From assembly GCF_024380015.1 (NCBI RefSeq), contig NZ_CP101508.1, positions 2,542,902 through 2,606,901 of the forward strand: a stretch of 64,000 nucleotides of DNA, written 5' to 3'. The notes under the pieces are model-generated. The model saw nothing but the letters and a program-made list of their open reading frames with translations. It was not told where the DNA came from and searched no databases. Position numbers and translations under genes: made by a program. This document shows, piece after piece, positions 37,837 through 47,759 of this stretch (positions within the stretch are counted from its first letter, which is position 1; each line of letters starts with the position of its first letter). Source of the stretch: Photobacterium atrarenae. GTDB lineage: Bacteria; Pseudomonadota; Gammaproteobacteria; Enterobacterales; Vibrionaceae.

Positions 37837-39609
37837 ATGAATCAAGCCCCCCTGGCCGGGACTGAACCTATGCACGACAACGACAACCGTTATCCAGAAG
37901 AAGAGCGCGTGAAAAAGCGGCCGCTCAAGCCTGTGACTGCCACAATCGCCCGGGCCATGCTGGTGATTTTACTGCTCTCAGTCACCACCACCAGCCTGGC
38001 GCTGCTCACTCTGGCCTCAAGCCTCAATGATGCCGAAGCAATCAATGTCTCCGGCTCGATGCGGATGCAGAGCTATCGGCTGGCGTATGATATTCAAACC
38101 CAATCGCCGCTCCTGCCGGCCCACCAGGCGCAATTCGAACAGTCACTCTTTTCAACCTCCATGGCGGCACTGGACCACTGGACCGTTCCTGACGAGATCA
38201 AGCACCACTACGCCAGCCTGATCACGCGCTGGGAGTCGCTGCATCCCCTGCTTCACAGCGGCGAGTCGCAAGGGTTTCTCGATGAAATGGTCAGCTTCGT
38301 CGATGATATCGACCGCTTTGTCTTCGAATTGCAGGAGTTTTCAGAGATCAAGCTGCAAATCCTGTCCATCACCGGCGGACTCGGGCTCAGCCTGATCCTG
38401 CTGGTGGCGCTGTTCACCATTCACTTTACCCAACGCAAGATCGTCTCCCCGCTCAACCAGCTGGTCACGGCCAGTGAGCAGATCCAAAGCGGCCAGTTCG
38501 ATGTTAAGCTGGCAGTGAAAAGTGACAATGAACTGGGGGTTCTGGCCGGGACGTTCAGCCAGATGGCCACAGAGCTGGGCAAACTTTATCGCGGCCTGGA
38601 AAAAACAGTCGATGAGAAGACCCGCCGCCTGCGCCATGCCAATGACTCACTGCAAGTGCTCTACCAATGCTCACAGGAGCTGTCGGTCAGCCGCTTATCA
38701 TCGCAGCATTTCTCAGCCATGCTCGATACCCTCATCAACATCGAAGGGCTGACCGCTGCCAAGCTGGTGATCGATGAGAGCAACGGACGCAATACAGAAA
38801 TCACCGCCGGCACCCCGGGCGACAGTACCTGGCATTACCAGGATCTGGATCTGGACGGCCACATTCTCGGTCAATTGTGGTGGCAGTACACCTTGCCCTG
38901 TCCGGACAAGAGCCTGATAGATAACCTGGCCCGCACCCTGGCGCGCGGGATTTACTACAACCGGGCACAGAAGCAGGCGGAGCAACTATTACTGATGGAA
39001 GAGCGGGCGACCATTGCCCGGGAATTACATGACTCACTGGCGCAATCCCTGTCTTATCTCAAAATCCAGATGACCTTACTCAAACGCCAGCTCGACAGCC
39101 GCCAGCATGACAGCGCGATGGCAATCATCGGCGAAATCGATCAGAGCCTGTCCGGGGCATACACCCAACTGCGGGAGCTGCTCAGTACCTTCCGCCTGAC
39201 GATCAAGGAAGCAAACTTCGGCGAAGCACTGGTTGAAATGCTCAAACCACTCGATGAGCAAACAGATGCTATGCTCATCATAGAGAACCACTTGTCATCG
39301 CTGAACCTGGATGCCCACCACCAGGTCCACCTGCTCCAGTTGATCCGTGAAGCGGTGCTCAATGCCATCAAACATGCCGGGGCTGATGAGATCACGGTGC
39401 ATTGCGAGCAGCGCGGCGAGCTGGTCAAAATTGAAGTTACCGATGACGGCCGGGGTTTTGACCCGGCCGATGAAAAACGCAATCACTACGGACTTGCCAT
39501 CATGACCGAGCGCGCATCCCGCCTCAATGGCGAGCTTTCGATTCACACCACCCAAGGCACAGGCTGTAAAGTCGCCTTAAGCTTTACACTGGAGCCTCAA
39601 GGATTATAA
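37837..39609 (+). CDS. narQ: Nitrate/nitrite sensor histidine kinase NarQ
   Basis: 590 residues. The order is: membrane segment (AMLVILLLSVTTTSLALLTLA); periplasmic P-box (DAEAINVSGSMRMQSYRLAYD) that binds nitrate; second membrane segment (ILSITGGLGLSLILLVALFTI); HAMP; a signalling helix; HisKA_3 with the phosphorylated His in ATIARELHDSLAQSLSY; and HATPase (DDGRGFD, GLAIMTERA). The ATG at 37870 is an alternative start; neither has a strong ribosome binding site. narP follows by 2 bases. Confidence 0.95.
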   Translation: MNQAPLAGTEPMHDNDNRYPEEERVKKRPLKPVTATIARAMLVILLLSVTTTSLALLTLASSLNDAEAINVSGSMRMQSYRLAYDIQTQSPLLPAHQAQFEQSLFSTSMAALDHWTVPDEIKHHYASLITRWESLHPLLHSGESQGFLDEMVSFVDDIDRFVFELQEFSEIKLQILSITGGLGLSLILLVALFTIHFTQRKIVSPLNQLVTASEQIQSGQFDVKLAVKSDNELGVLAGTFSQMATELGKLYRGLEKTVDEKTRRLRHANDSLQVLYQCSQELSVSRLSSQHFSAMLDTLINIEGLTAAKLVIDESNGRNTEITAGTPGDSTWHYQDLDLDGHILGQLWWQYTLPCPDKSLIDNLARTLARGIYYNRAQKQAEQLLLMEERATIARELHDSLAQSLSYLKIQMTLLKRQLDSRQHDSAMAIIGEIDQSLSGAYTQLRELLSTFRLTIKEANFGEALVEMLKPLDEQTDAMLIIENHLSSLNLDAHHQVHLLQLIREAVLNAIKHAGADEITVHCEQRGELVKIEVTDDGRGFDPADEKRNHYGLAIMTERASRLNGELSIHTTQGTGCKVALSFTLEPQGL

Positions 39610-39611
39610 CG

Positions 39612-40238
39612 ATGACACACTGGAAATTAATGATCGTGGATGATCACCCTCTGATCCGCCGGGGGATCAGCCAACTGCTGAGCTTTGAACCGGAATTTGA
39701 CATTATCGCCGAAGCCAGTAACGGCTCCGATGCCGTGCGGCTCGCCGGGGACCACGAGCCCGATCTGATCCTGTTGGATCTGAATATGAAAGGGATGTCA
39801 GGACTCGACACCCTGCGCGCCATGCGCGCGGAAGGCATTGCAGCCCGTATCGTCGTCCTGACCGTATCCGACAGCCGCGCCGATATCCGGGCACTAGTGA
39901 ACGCCGGGGCCGACGGCTATCTGCTCAAAGATACCGAACCGGACCAGCTGGTTGAATTATTGAAACAAGCCTTGCACGGCGGCAAAGCCTACAGCGATTT
40001 GGTGAAAGAATACCTCGAAGACAGCACTGAAGACGAGTCACTGCTCGATGCTTTGACTGACCGGGAGATGCAGATCCTACGCGAAGTGGCGAAAGGACAC
40101 CGCAATCGCCAGATTGCCGAGTCGCTATATATCTCAGAAGCCACCGTTAAGGTGCATATGAAAAGCCTGCTAAAGAAATTACAGGTGAAGTCGCGCACGG
40201 CGGCGACAGTGCTCTATCTGGAAACCCAGGGGCAATAG
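39612..40238 (+). CDS. narP: Response regulator NarP
   Basis: 208 residues. The receiver domain has the acidic pair Asp10-Asp11 and phosphoacceptor Asp56 (ILLDLNMKG). The C-terminal LuxR-type helix-turn-helix contains LTDREMQILREVAKGHRNRQ. It partners NarQ and acts on 7-2-7 heptamer sites such as that at 37712. AAGGA lies before the ATG. A stem-loop follows the stop. Confidence 0.95.
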   Translation: MTHWKLMIVDDHPLIRRGISQLLSFEPEFDIIAEASNGSDAVRLAGDHEPDLILLDLNMKGMSGLDTLRAMRAEGIAARIVVLTVSDSRADIRALVNAGADGYLLKDTEPDQLVELLKQALHGGKAYSDLVKEYLEDSTEDESLLDALTDREMQILREVAKGHRNRQIAESLYISEATVKVHMKSLLKKLQVKSRTAATVLYLETQGQ

Positions 40239-40256
40239 CAACCGGCAACCTGAAAC

Positions 40257-40292
40257 GCCGACGGGCAGTGAGCATACTGCCCTTCGGTCGGC
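40257..40292 (+). terminator. Stem-loop after narP
   Basis: Outer GCCGAC/GTCGGC and inner GGGCAGT/ACTGCCC arms with a 4-base bulge, 18 bases after the narP stop. There is no U tract, so terminator function is uncertain. It also lies downstream of the convergent HTH gene. Confidence 0.5.
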
Positions 40293-40313
40293 ACGTCGCC
40301 ATCACGGGAAGTG

Positions 40314-40595
40314 CTAGCTGGAAACAGACGTAATAATATCCTGCTCTTTCGACACCACCCACTGCAAATCAAACGGCCCCCAGTCACTCAGCTGGTAGTA
40401 GCCGTCATTATGGCGTTTGCCATCCTGAACAAAAGCAAGTTCAATCCCGAAACCGGGCAGTGCCTTGAGCACATCCTGAATCGTACGACGCGGCCAGCCG
40501 GTAATTTCAATCAGCTTCGGCACATTCGGTCGCTCGACTTGCTCGACCAATAAGGCTAAATATAAACGACGGGCAAAAACCGGATTCAATTCCAT
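40314..40595 (-). CDS. Small winged helix-turn-helix protein
   Basis: 93 residues from the ATG at 40595, with GGAGG 5 bases upstream. The segment FARRLYLALLVEQVERPNVP, LIEITGWPRRTIQDVLKALP reads as an HTH, and the C-terminal part (GKRHNDGYYQLSDWGPFD) as a wing. It is likely a DNA-binding regulator. Its target is unknown; it lies between narP and ompW but is transcribed alone. Confidence 0.75.
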   Translation of the reverse strand: MELNPVFARRLYLALLVEQVERPNVPKLIEITGWPRRTIQDVLKALPGFGIELAFVQDGKRHNDGYYQLSDWGPFDLQWVVSKEQDIITSVSS

Positions 40596-40759
40596 TGAGA
40601 CCTCCATTCTGTGATGGTTAGTTATTATTCCGACTTCTGCTTTGGGGATGTTGCGTTTGATCAAAATGAAGTGATATTTCGCAGCTGTGGCACTCATTTC
40701 ACGATGAAGGGCGAATTTCAGGACTTTTCGCCCTCAGACAGGGCCGCTGGTTGCACACG

Positions 40760-40795
40760 CAAAAAATATCGCCGGGCGCAAAGGCCCGGCGATAT
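40760..40795 (-). terminator. ompW terminator
   Basis: A perfect 12-bp stem ATATCGCCGGGC/GCCCGGCGATAT with a 6-base loop, followed by a T run on the minus strand, 17 bases after the ompW stop. Confidence 0.95.
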
Positions 40796-40812
40796 CATAC
40801 GAAGTCACAGGC

Positions 40813-41451
40813 TCAGAAACTGTAGCCGGCAGACAGCATGAAGACCCAAGGATCAATTTCGGTATTGATGGAGACTTTATCGGCGCCCGCGTTGAAGGTC
40901 ACATCAGTTTCAATATCGGCATACCAAACTGACGCGCCCAAATACCAGTTATCTTTCACCCGATAATCCAGGCCGACATTGGCCGCCAGGCCCCAGGAGT
41001 CATCCAGCGACAGATTGTCTAGCCCCAACCCTTTGGCTTGACTATTAAAGTCTTCATTAAAGAAGGTGGTGTAGTTCAGGCCGGCCCCGACATACGGGCG
41101 GAACTTGCTGTTGCTGTCCATGAAGTAGTACTGCAACATCAGGGTTGGTGGCAGGTGTTCGACTTCCGCGATATCGCCCAGTGGGCCTAAAGAAACAGTG
41201 TGCTTAAACGGGGTCGCAGCCAGGAGTTCAACACTGATGTTATCGGTCAGCATATAGCCGACGGTCAGCCCCAGTTGGGTGTCGGAATCAATCCCGAACT
41301 CACCAAAACCCAGAACATCATCGCTGCTTTCATTCGGCGAAACCGTCGCCGCGCCGGCACGAACCAGAATGTCACCTTGCTGGTGAGCAAGCGCTTGCGG
41401 AGCAATAGTCATTGCAGCCAGCACAGCTGCAGCACAAATCGTTGTTTTCAT
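40813..41451 (-). CDS. ompW: Outer-membrane protein OmpW
   Basis: 212 residues from the ATG at 41451 (GGAG upstream). A signal peptide (AAAVLAAMTIAPQALA) precedes an eight-strand barrel with QQGDILVRAGAATVSPNES near the start, HLPPTLMLQYYF in the middle and a C-terminal ...MLSAGYSF ending in Phe. OmpW is a small hydrophobic channel linked to redox and anaerobic adaptation. Two exact FNR boxes lie upstream. Confidence 0.95.
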   Translation of the reverse strand: MKTTICAAAVLAAMTIAPQALAHQQGDILVRAGAATVSPNESSDDVLGFGEFGIDSDTQLGLTVGYMLTDNISVELLAATPFKHTVSLGPLGDIAEVEHLPPTLMLQYYFMDSNSKFRPYVGAGLNYTTFFNEDFNSQAKGLGLDNLSLDDSWGLAANVGLDYRVKDNWYLGASVWYADIETDVTFNAGADKVSINTEIDPWVFMLSAGYSF

Positions 41452-41548
41452 TATAATTGACTCCATCCTTTTGAAGATCCCATCAAGGGAATAAATTGAG
41501 CTTCTTACTGAACGGAGCCAAATGTAACGGGATTGAAACCTGGCTGTA

Positions 41549-41562
41549 TTGATTGAAATCAA
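41549..41562 (-). promoter_or_regulatory. FNR box 1 of ompW
   Basis: TTGAT-TGAA-ATCAA, an exact consensus palindrome. If centred at -41.5, the -10 hexamer would be TACATT (41521-41526, minus strand), matching 4 of 6 positions: the layout of a class II FNR-activated promoter with a leader of about 63 bases. Confidence 0.85.
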
Positions 41563-41592
41563 ATTAAAAAAATTAACACCAACAAATAACTT

Positions 41593-41606
41593 TTGATACA
41601 GATCAA
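41593..41606 (-). promoter_or_regulatory. FNR box 2 of ompW
   Basis: TTGAT-ACAG-ATCAA, a second exact FNR palindrome whose centre is 44 bases upstream of box 1, roughly four helical turns. It could add class I activation of ompW. The rest of 41607-41890, up to yffB, holds no other feature I can support. Confidence 0.8.
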
Positions 41607-41890
41607 CAACTTATAAGCAAGAATTTCCCACATCTCCCAAGACTGCGCAACTGTTACTTGTTCCACGCATTTTATGCTACATGACTCGCAGTTATTTATT
41701 GATCTGGCACAAAATCACATTCCGGAAAAATCACAATAACCACTTGTTTTGTATTGTTAAATATCCCGGCACACCAGGCCGTATCAAGGCTGACGGTGAA
41801 TTCACCGCCCGTCATCAAGACCATTGCGAAGCCCTGACATTCTCGTTATAAAGGAAGGCCTAGCGATAACAACCAAAAGTCAGCCTGATT

Positions 41891-42247
41891 ATGAGTACAA
41901 TTGCCTACGGCATTAAGAATTGCGATACCATCAAAAAAATGAAGAAGTGGCTGGAAGCAGAGAACATTGACTACCGCTTCCATGACTACCGTGTGGACGG
42001 CCTGGATCCGGCCCTGCTGGAAACGTTTGAGGCCCAACTGGGTTGGGAGGCCATGGTGAACAAACGCGGCACCACCTACCGTCAGCTGAGCGACGAGCAA
42101 AAATCCGGCCTGAACCGCGACACCGCCCTGGCCCTGATGCTGGAACACCCGGCGATGATCAAGCGCCCGCTGCTGGTTCACGACGACAGCTATCACCTCG
42201 GCTTTAAGCCGGAGCAATACCAAGCTATTTTCCACGCCAACCAATAA
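41891..42247 (+). CDS. yffB: ArsC/Spx-family reductase YffB
   Basis: 118 residues. It has the thioredoxin-like ArsC fold with a single N-terminal Cys in [16 protein letters not shown] and the C-terminal KRPLLVHDD. This is the YffB/Spx-like subgroup rather than true arsenate reductase. It is directly upstream of dapE (14 bases), as in E. coli. Function is unproven; a glutathione- or thiol-linked role has been suggested for the family. Confidence 0.93.
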   Translation: MSTIAYGIKNCDTIKKMKKWLEAENIDYRFHDYRVDGLDPALLETFEAQLGWEAMVNKRGTTYRQLSDEQKSGLNRDTALALMLEHPAMIKRPLLVHDDSYHLGFKPEQYQAIFHANQ

Positions 42248-42261
42248 ATAAGGATACAAGG

Positions 42262-43392
42262 ATGTCAGACAGCCCGGTTATCGCTCTGGCGAAAGACCTG
42301 ATCAGCCGCATTTCCGTGACCCCGGAAGATGCCGGCTGCCAGGACGTGATGATTGAACGTCTTGAAAAGCTCGGCTTCAACATCGAGACCATGATTTTTG
42401 AAGATACCACCAACCTGTGGGCACGCCGCGGCACTGAGGCACCACTGCTGGTGTTTGCCGGGCACACCGATGTCGTCCCGGCCGGGCCGTCAGAGCTTTG
42501 GCATACCCCGCCGTTTGAACCCACCATTATCGATGGTTACCTCCATGGCCGTGGCGCCGCCGATATGAAAGGCTCCCTGGCCTGCTTCGTCGTCGCCATT
42601 GAGCGCTTTCTGGCAGAAAACCCGGATCATCCGGGCTCCATCGGCCTGCTGATCACCTCGGACGAAGAAGGGCCGTTTATCAACGGAACCACCCGGGTGA
42701 TCGATACCCTCGAAGCGCGCAATGAAAAAATCGACATGTGTATTGTCGGTGAGCCCTCCAGTACCCATTTCGTGGGTGATGTGGTGAAAAACGGCCGGCG
42801 CGGCTCAATCACCGGGGATATCACCATCAAAGGGACCCAGGGCCATGTTGCGTACCCGCACCTGGCAGATAACCCGGTCCACCGGGCGATGCCGGCGCTG
42901 GCAGAACTGGCCGCGACCACCTGGGACAACGGCAACGATTATTTCCCGCCGACCAGCTTCCAGATTGCCAATTTACAAGCCGGTACCGGCGCGTCGAACG
43001 TGATCCCGGGCGAGTTCCATGTCCAGTTCAATTTCCGCTTCAGCACTGAGCTGACTGCCGACGATATCAAGCGCAAAGTGCATTCCGTGCTTGATGCCCA
43101 TGGCCTGGACTATGATCTGAAGTGGACCTTCAGCGGCCACCCGTTCCTCACCGATGAAGGGACGCTGCTGGAAGCCGCGGTCGAAGCAATTGAAGAGGTT
43201 AACCACCAGAAGCCGGAGCTGCTCACCACCGGCGGCACCTCAGACGGACGCTTTATCGCCCGGACCGGAGCCCAGGTTGTGGAGCTGGGACCAGTGAACG
43301 CTACCATTCATAAAGTGAACGAATGCGTTAAAGTGGCGGATCTGGAAAAGCTGACCGATATGTATCAGAAAATCCTGGAAAAATCCCTGTAA
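42262..43392 (+). CDS. dapE: Succinyl-diaminopimelate desuccinylase
   Basis: 376 residues. It makes LL-diaminopimelate for lysine and peptidoglycan synthesis. The metal-site motifs [21 protein letters not shown] and TSDEEGP are intact. AAGGA precedes the ATG. The stop codon overlaps the start of the next gene by one base. Confidence 0.97.
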   Translation: MSDSPVIALAKDLISRISVTPEDAGCQDVMIERLEKLGFNIETMIFEDTTNLWARRGTEAPLLVFAGHTDVVPAGPSELWHTPPFEPTIIDGYLHGRGAADMKGSLACFVVAIERFLAENPDHPGSIGLLITSDEEGPFINGTTRVIDTLEARNEKIDMCIVGEPSSTHFVGDVVKNGRRGSITGDITIKGTQGHVAYPHLADNPVHRAMPALAELAATTWDNGNDYFPPTSFQIANLQAGTGASNVIPGEFHVQFNFRFSTELTADDIKRKVHSVLDAHGLDYDLKWTFSGHPFLTDEGTLLEAAVEAIEEVNHQKPELLTTGGTSDGRFIARTGAQVVELGPVNATIHKVNECVKVADLEKLTDMYQKILEKSL

Positions 43393-44087
43393 TGACAGCA
43401 CCCACTGACGCCCGGCCGCTCACGGCCGGGCAACTTACCGGCCAATCGGAAACCCATCTTGTCAGCCACCAGCAGTACCAGCTACACCGTGAGACCCGCC
43501 CGGCATTGCAAGCCTTGCAACAGGCTGCCAAAGAAGCCGGATTCGATCTCAAAATCGCCAGCGCGTTTCGCAGTTTCGAACGCCAGCTGATGATTTGGAA
43601 TCACAAGTTTGATGGCAACCGACCCCTATTGGACAGCAACAGCCAGCCGGTAGACGCAGCAGCGCTGAGCGAGATAGAGCGCATTCATACCATCATGCGC
43701 TGGTCGGCCCTGCCCGGCGCCAGCCGCCATCACTGGGGCACGGACCTTGATGTTTATGCGGCCAACTGTCTGCCGGACGGAGCCAGCCTGCAATTAGAGC
43801 CCTGGGAATATGCCCCGGGCGGCCATCAGGCCGAGTTCAGCCAATGGCTGCAAGCCTCCCTCGCCACGTTCGACTTTTATTTACCCTACGCCGAAGACCG
43901 CAACGGCGTTGCGGTGGAGCCCTGGCATATCAGCCATGCCCCCGTCAGTTCGCCTCTGCTGGCCCAACTGACGCCCGAGTTGCTCCATCGCACACTTCAT
44001 GCCAGCCAAATCGCTGGAAAGTCGCAGATTTTGGCAAACCTTGATACGCTTTATACAAGGTACATTGCAAATGTCTGCGAGGTTTAA
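43392..44087 (+). CDS. M15-family D-alanyl-D-alanine carboxypeptidase (VanY-like)
   Basis: 231 residues. Zinc-site motifs are visible: SRHHWGTDLDVYA with the His and Asp ligands, and VEPWHISHAP with the third ligand. IASAFRSFERQL is the conserved substrate loop. There is no signal peptide, so it would be cytoplasmic or exported another way. It overlaps dapE by one base and fits a peptidoglycan-linked operon. Confidence 0.9.
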   Translation: MTAPTDARPLTAGQLTGQSETHLVSHQQYQLHRETRPALQALQQAAKEAGFDLKIASAFRSFERQLMIWNHKFDGNRPLLDSNSQPVDAAALSEIERIHTIMRWSALPGASRHHWGTDLDVYAANCLPDGASLQLEPWEYAPGGHQAEFSQWLQASLATFDFYLPYAEDRNGVAVEPWHISHAPVSSPLLAQLTPELLHRTLHASQIAGKSQILANLDTLYTRYIANVCEV

Positions 44088-44318
44088 ATGGCGGAATGGC
44101 TCCTCAACCCCTGGGTGATCACGATCATTATCGTCAGTGTGATCGTCAGTAACATTGCAGCAATCAAATACACGGCCAATATGAAATTTGGCTACCGGGA
44201 CAAAGTCAAATACATGCAGGAGAAGCACAAGCGCGAACAAGCGCAGCAGGACGACCCGGAGAGCAGCGGCACCCACAGCGCCGAGCAAAGCAACGAAAGC
44301 GATCGCCGCGATCCCTGA
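44088..44318 (+). CDS. DUF2897 family small membrane protein
   Basis: 76 residues, starting immediately after the preceding stop. One membrane helix (WVITIIIVSVIVSNIAAIKY) is followed by a basic helix (KYMQEKHKREQAQ) and an acidic Ser-rich tail. It is the last gene of yffB-dapE-M15-DUF2897. The family is found in vibrios and relatives, and its function is unknown. Confidence 0.85.
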   Translation: MAEWLLNPWVITIIIVSVIVSNIAAIKYTANMKFGYRDKVKYMQEKHKREQAQQDDPESSGTHSAEQSNESDRRDP

Positions 44319-44346
44319 GCACACTGAATCAAAAAACGTACTCAAT

Positions 44347-44382
44347 AAAAAAAGCGAGCGTCAAATCGACACTCGCTTTTTT
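44347..44382. terminator. Bidirectional terminator between DUF2897 and proA
   Basis: GCGAG/CTCGC with an inner GTC/GAC stem, flanked by A7 on one side and T6 on the other, so it can stop both the dapE operon and proBA. Confidence 0.88.
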
Positions 44383-44560
44383 GTCTTCGCCATTCAGCTT
44401 ACCGCCAGTTTTCCCAAGCACAAAGATAAGCGTAATCCACTTCACCCCGGAGCAATCAGCCCACAGTCAGTCTTGTGAGAACAAAGAACAAGCGCGGAGT
44501 TTACGGATGTAAATGAGCACTTGTGATGCCGTTATCGCAAGACTGACGACTGGCTGTTTG

Positions 44561-45817
44561 TTACGGGCGAGGCAGGTAATCTGCGACACCAACCCACTTG
44601 TAACTGGTCAGCTCTTCCAGCCCCATCGGGCCGCGGGCATGCAGTTTCTGGGTCGAGACCGCGACTTCCGCACCCAGGCCAAACTGCGCCCCGTCGGTAA
44701 AGCGGGTGGACGCATTGACGTACACCGCCGCAGAGCCGGCTGCATTGACAAACCGCTCGGCGGCCTGGAGGGTATTGGTCAGGATCGCATCAGAATGGCT
44801 GGCGTTATGCTTGCGCATGTGAACAATGGCCTCATCAACACCCTGAACCACTTTCACCCCGAGGGTGAAGCTGAGCCATTCGGTATCGAAATCCCCATCC
44901 GCCACGGGGCGTAGCGAAGCCGCCTTCCCTTCCAGCAGGGCAAGGCTGGTTTCATCAGCGACAAAGGTTACGTTCGACTGATTCAGGCGCTCGGCCAGAC
45001 GCGGGAGAAACGCTTCCGCCACCGCTTCATGCACCAGCAGGGTATCCAAGGCATTACACGCCGATGGGCGCTGCACCTTGGCATTCTCGACCACATCGAG
45101 CGAGCGGGCCAAATCGGCGCTGTCATCCACATAGACGTGGCTGATGCCAAAACCACCGATGATCACCGGAATGGTGCTGTTTTCCTTGCACATTTTATGC
45201 AAGCCGGCACCACCGCGCGGAATGATCATATCGACGTACTGATCCATTTTCAGCAGTTGGGAAACCAGCTCGCGATCCGGCTTTTCGATATACTGTACCG
45301 ATGCTGCCGGCAGCCCGGCTTTCTCAAGGGCTGTCTGGATCACCTTGACCAGCGCCATGTTGGAGTGGAAGGTTTCCCGACCACCACGCAGAATGCTGGC
45401 GTTGCCGGTTTTCAGACACAGCGCCGCAATATCGATGGTCACATTCGGACGGGCTTCATAGATCACCCCGACCACCCCCAACGGTACCCGGCGACGGCTC
45501 AGGCGCATCCCGTTTTCCAGCACTTTGCTGTCGAGCTCGGCGCCGACCGGATCATGGAGTCCAATCACATTGCGGACGTCATTGGCGATACCGCTCAGGC
45601 GTTCCTCGTTCAGCAACAGGCGATCCACCAGCGCCTCACTCATACCCGATGCCTTGGCCGCTTCAATATCCTGGGCATTGGCAGCCAGAATCGCATCACG
45701 ATTGGCTTCCAGCTCATCAGCGATAATCGCCAGTGCCTGGTTCTTCTGTTTGGTGTCTGCCGTTGCCAGTTCAAACGCCGCCTGCTGCGCCGCTTTCCCC
45801 ATCAGTTCAAGATCCAC
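44561..45817 (-). CDS. proA: Gamma-glutamyl phosphate reductase
   Basis: 418 residues. It reduces gamma-glutamyl phosphate with NADPH in proline synthesis. The catalytic Cys is in [32 protein letters not shown] and [10 protein letters not shown] belong to the cofactor-binding region. It follows proB by 62 bases. Confidence 0.97.
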   Translation of the reverse strand: MDLELMGKAAQQAAFELATADTKQKNQALAIIADELEANRDAILAANAQDIEAAKASGMSEALVDRLLLNEERLSGIANDVRNVIGLHDPVGAELDSKVLENGMRLSRRRVPLGVVGVIYEARPNVTIDIAALCLKTGNASILRGGRETFHSNMALVKVIQTALEKAGLPAASVQYIEKPDRELVSQLLKMDQYVDMIIPRGGAGLHKMCKENSTIPVIIGGFGISHVYVDDSADLARSLDVVENAKVQRPSACNALDTLLVHEAVAEAFLPRLAERLNQSNVTFVADETSLALLEGKAASLRPVADGDFDTEWLSFTLGVKVVQGVDEAIVHMRKHNASHSDAILTNTLQAAERFVNAAGSAAVYVNASTRFTDGAQFGLGAEVAVSTQKLHARGPMGLEELTSYKWVGVADYLPRP

Positions 45818-45879
45818 TGTGTATCCCCTATCCTTTAATTATTTGTTCACGCCGTACCTGTTTTCGGGCTGGGCCTGGT

Positions 45880-47061
45880 TTAAATCAGCACCAGATCGTC
45901 ACGGTGAATGGCCACCGGACCGTATTCATATCCCAAGACCTGATGAATTTCCTGGCTGTGCTTGCCAGCAATTTTCGCCATATCCCGGCTCGAATACCGG
46001 CAGATCCCACGCGCTAGCAGGGTGCCCCGGGCATTGAAAATCCGGGTCACTTCCCCACGTTCAAACTGCCCTTTCACTTCCAGGATCCCTTTCGACAGCA
46101 AACTGCTGCCGCGCTGCTGCACCGCCATCGCTGCACCGTCATCAATCACAATATCGCCGGCTGGCGGCGGCCCGGCCAGGATCCAGCGCTTACGGCTTTC
46201 CAGCGGCGACTCCAATGGTAGGAAGCGGGTGCCCACCGACTCACCAAGGACCAGGTCGGCAATCACCTCCGGGCGACTGCCCGCGGCAATCACCACCTCA
46301 ATCCCGGCGCGACGGGCAACATCAGCCGCCTGCAACTTGGTCGCCATACCGCCGGTCCCCAAGCCACCGACACTGCCGCCGGCCAGTTTGTGCAGGGTCT
46401 CATCAATGGTGTGCACTTCACGGATCAGCTCCGCATCCGGATTGCTGCGCGGATCGGCAGTAAACAAGCCTGGCTGATCAGTCAGCAGCAGCAGTTTATC
46501 TGCACTGGTTAAAATGCCGACCAGCGCGGATAAATTATCATTATCCCCCACTTTGATTTCTGTAGTCGCCACGGCATCGTTCTCATTGACCACCGGGATA
46601 ATACCGTTATCGAGCAGGGCTACAATCATATCGCGAGCATTAAGGTAGCGTTCCCGATCGTCAAGATCAGCCCGGGTCAGCAGCATCTGCCCGACATGCA
46701 GCCCGTAAATCCCGAACAGGTGTTCCCACTCCTGGATCAGCCGGCTCTGGCCGACGGCTGCCAGCAATTGTTTACTGGCCATGGTCTTGGGCAACTCGGG
46801 ATATCCCAGATGCTCGCGACCTGCTGCAATTGCACCGGATGTCACCAGGATCACCTTATGCCCCTGCTTACGCAGGGAAGCGCACTGGCGGACCAGCTCG
46901 ACCATATGGGCCCGATCCAGCTGCAGGGTCCCACCGGTCAATACACTGGTGCCCAGTTTAATGACAATGGTTTGCTGAGGGGAATGAACCGACTGAGTGT
47001 CAGAAGCGTGCGCGCTTGAGAGGGTCTGCGCGGTCACCTGAATATGATTCGTCTCTGCCAT
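45880..47061 (-). CDS. proB: Glutamate 5-kinase
   Basis: 393 residues from the ATG at 47061; a TTG four codons upstream and an internal GTG are possible, and no start has a clear ribosome binding site. The kinase domain begins [16 protein letters not shown] after an unusual tail of about 30 residues. [15 protein letters not shown] and the C-terminal PUA domain ([20 protein letters not shown]) are intact. It phosphorylates glutamate as the first step to proline. Confidence 0.94.
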   Translation of the reverse strand: MAETNHIQVTAQTLSSAHASDTQSVHSPQQTIVIKLGTSVLTGGTLQLDRAHMVELVRQCASLRKQGHKVILVTSGAIAAGREHLGYPELPKTMASKQLLAAVGQSRLIQEWEHLFGIYGLHVGQMLLTRADLDDRERYLNARDMIVALLDNGIIPVVNENDAVATTEIKVGDNDNLSALVGILTSADKLLLLTDQPGLFTADPRSNPDAELIREVHTIDETLHKLAGGSVGGLGTGGMATKLQAADVARRAGIEVVIAAGSRPEVIADLVLGESVGTRFLPLESPLESRKRWILAGPPPAGDIVIDDGAAMAVQQRGSSLLSKGILEVKGQFERGEVTRIFNARGTLLARGICRYSSRDMAKIAGKHSQEIHQVLGYEYGPVAIHRDDLVLI

Positions 47062-47126
47062 TGGGATAAACAACTGTGATGAAAAAAGAATACCCGTTGT
47101 TTTATCAATCCCCTTGGTAGATCACA

Positions 47127-47153
47127 AGAAAAATGCGCCGGTAAAGCGCATTT
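47127..47153 (-). terminator. crl terminator
   Basis: An 8-bp stem AAATGCGC/GCGCATTT followed by TTTTTC on the minus strand. It separates crl from proBA. Confidence 0.85.
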
Positions 47154-47189
47154 ATCAAGTCACTGGCTTGATCAGCGATGCTGCGTTCA

Positions 47190-47591
47190 TCAGGCCGGGG
47201 TTCCCAGCTCGGCTTCTTCCAACTCTCTGGCCGGAGTCACCGTCAGATTCAGCTCATCCTGAAGCAAGCCCGTCAGCTTGGGGTAAAAGTCATTGAGGGT
47301 TTGCAGCACGGCCTGCTCATGCTTGGCCGGTACGGCTTCTTTCAACCATTCACCTTCGCTGTCAAAGCGACCAAAGAAATAGCGATACTCAAAACCGGTT
47401 TCCGTTGCCGACAGGATCAACCACCAGCCCCAGAATTCGCGCACGTCCGGTTCTTTTTTGGCACTGATACAACTGGCCAGACAATCAAAGAAAAAATAGC
47501 CTTCAGATGAGTGCTGTTGGCGCAGATACGGCCCCAGCGCCGTCAGTTTGGTCATCAGTCGGCCATGTGGCGGGAAGGTTGTTGTAGTCAT
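47190..47591 (-). CDS. crl: Sigma factor-binding protein Crl
   Basis: 133 residues. It helps RpoS compete for RNA polymerase core. The family features YFFFDCLASCISAKKEPDVR and REFWGWWLIL are present. GGAG precedes the ATG. It lies between proB and frsA, as in E. coli and V. cholerae, and has its own terminator. Confidence 0.95.
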   Translation of the reverse strand: MTTTTFPPHGRLMTKLTALGPYLRQQHSSEGYFFFDCLASCISAKKEPDVREFWGWWLILSATETGFEYRYFFGRFDSEGEWLKEAVPAKHEQAVLQTLNDFYPKLTGLLQDELNLTVTPARELEEAELGTPA

Positions 47592-47759
47592 AGCGTTTCT
47601 CCATCCTTAGACAATCGCACAGGAACAGCAATCGCCGAACTTCAGGGTGTCATGCCCAGCGCCCACCCTGTTGTATTCCATTTAAGCCATAACCGCCGAA
47701 AATGGCAACAGTTTATTTACAAGTGATGCCTTTTCGACCACCCGCAAATAACCATCGCA

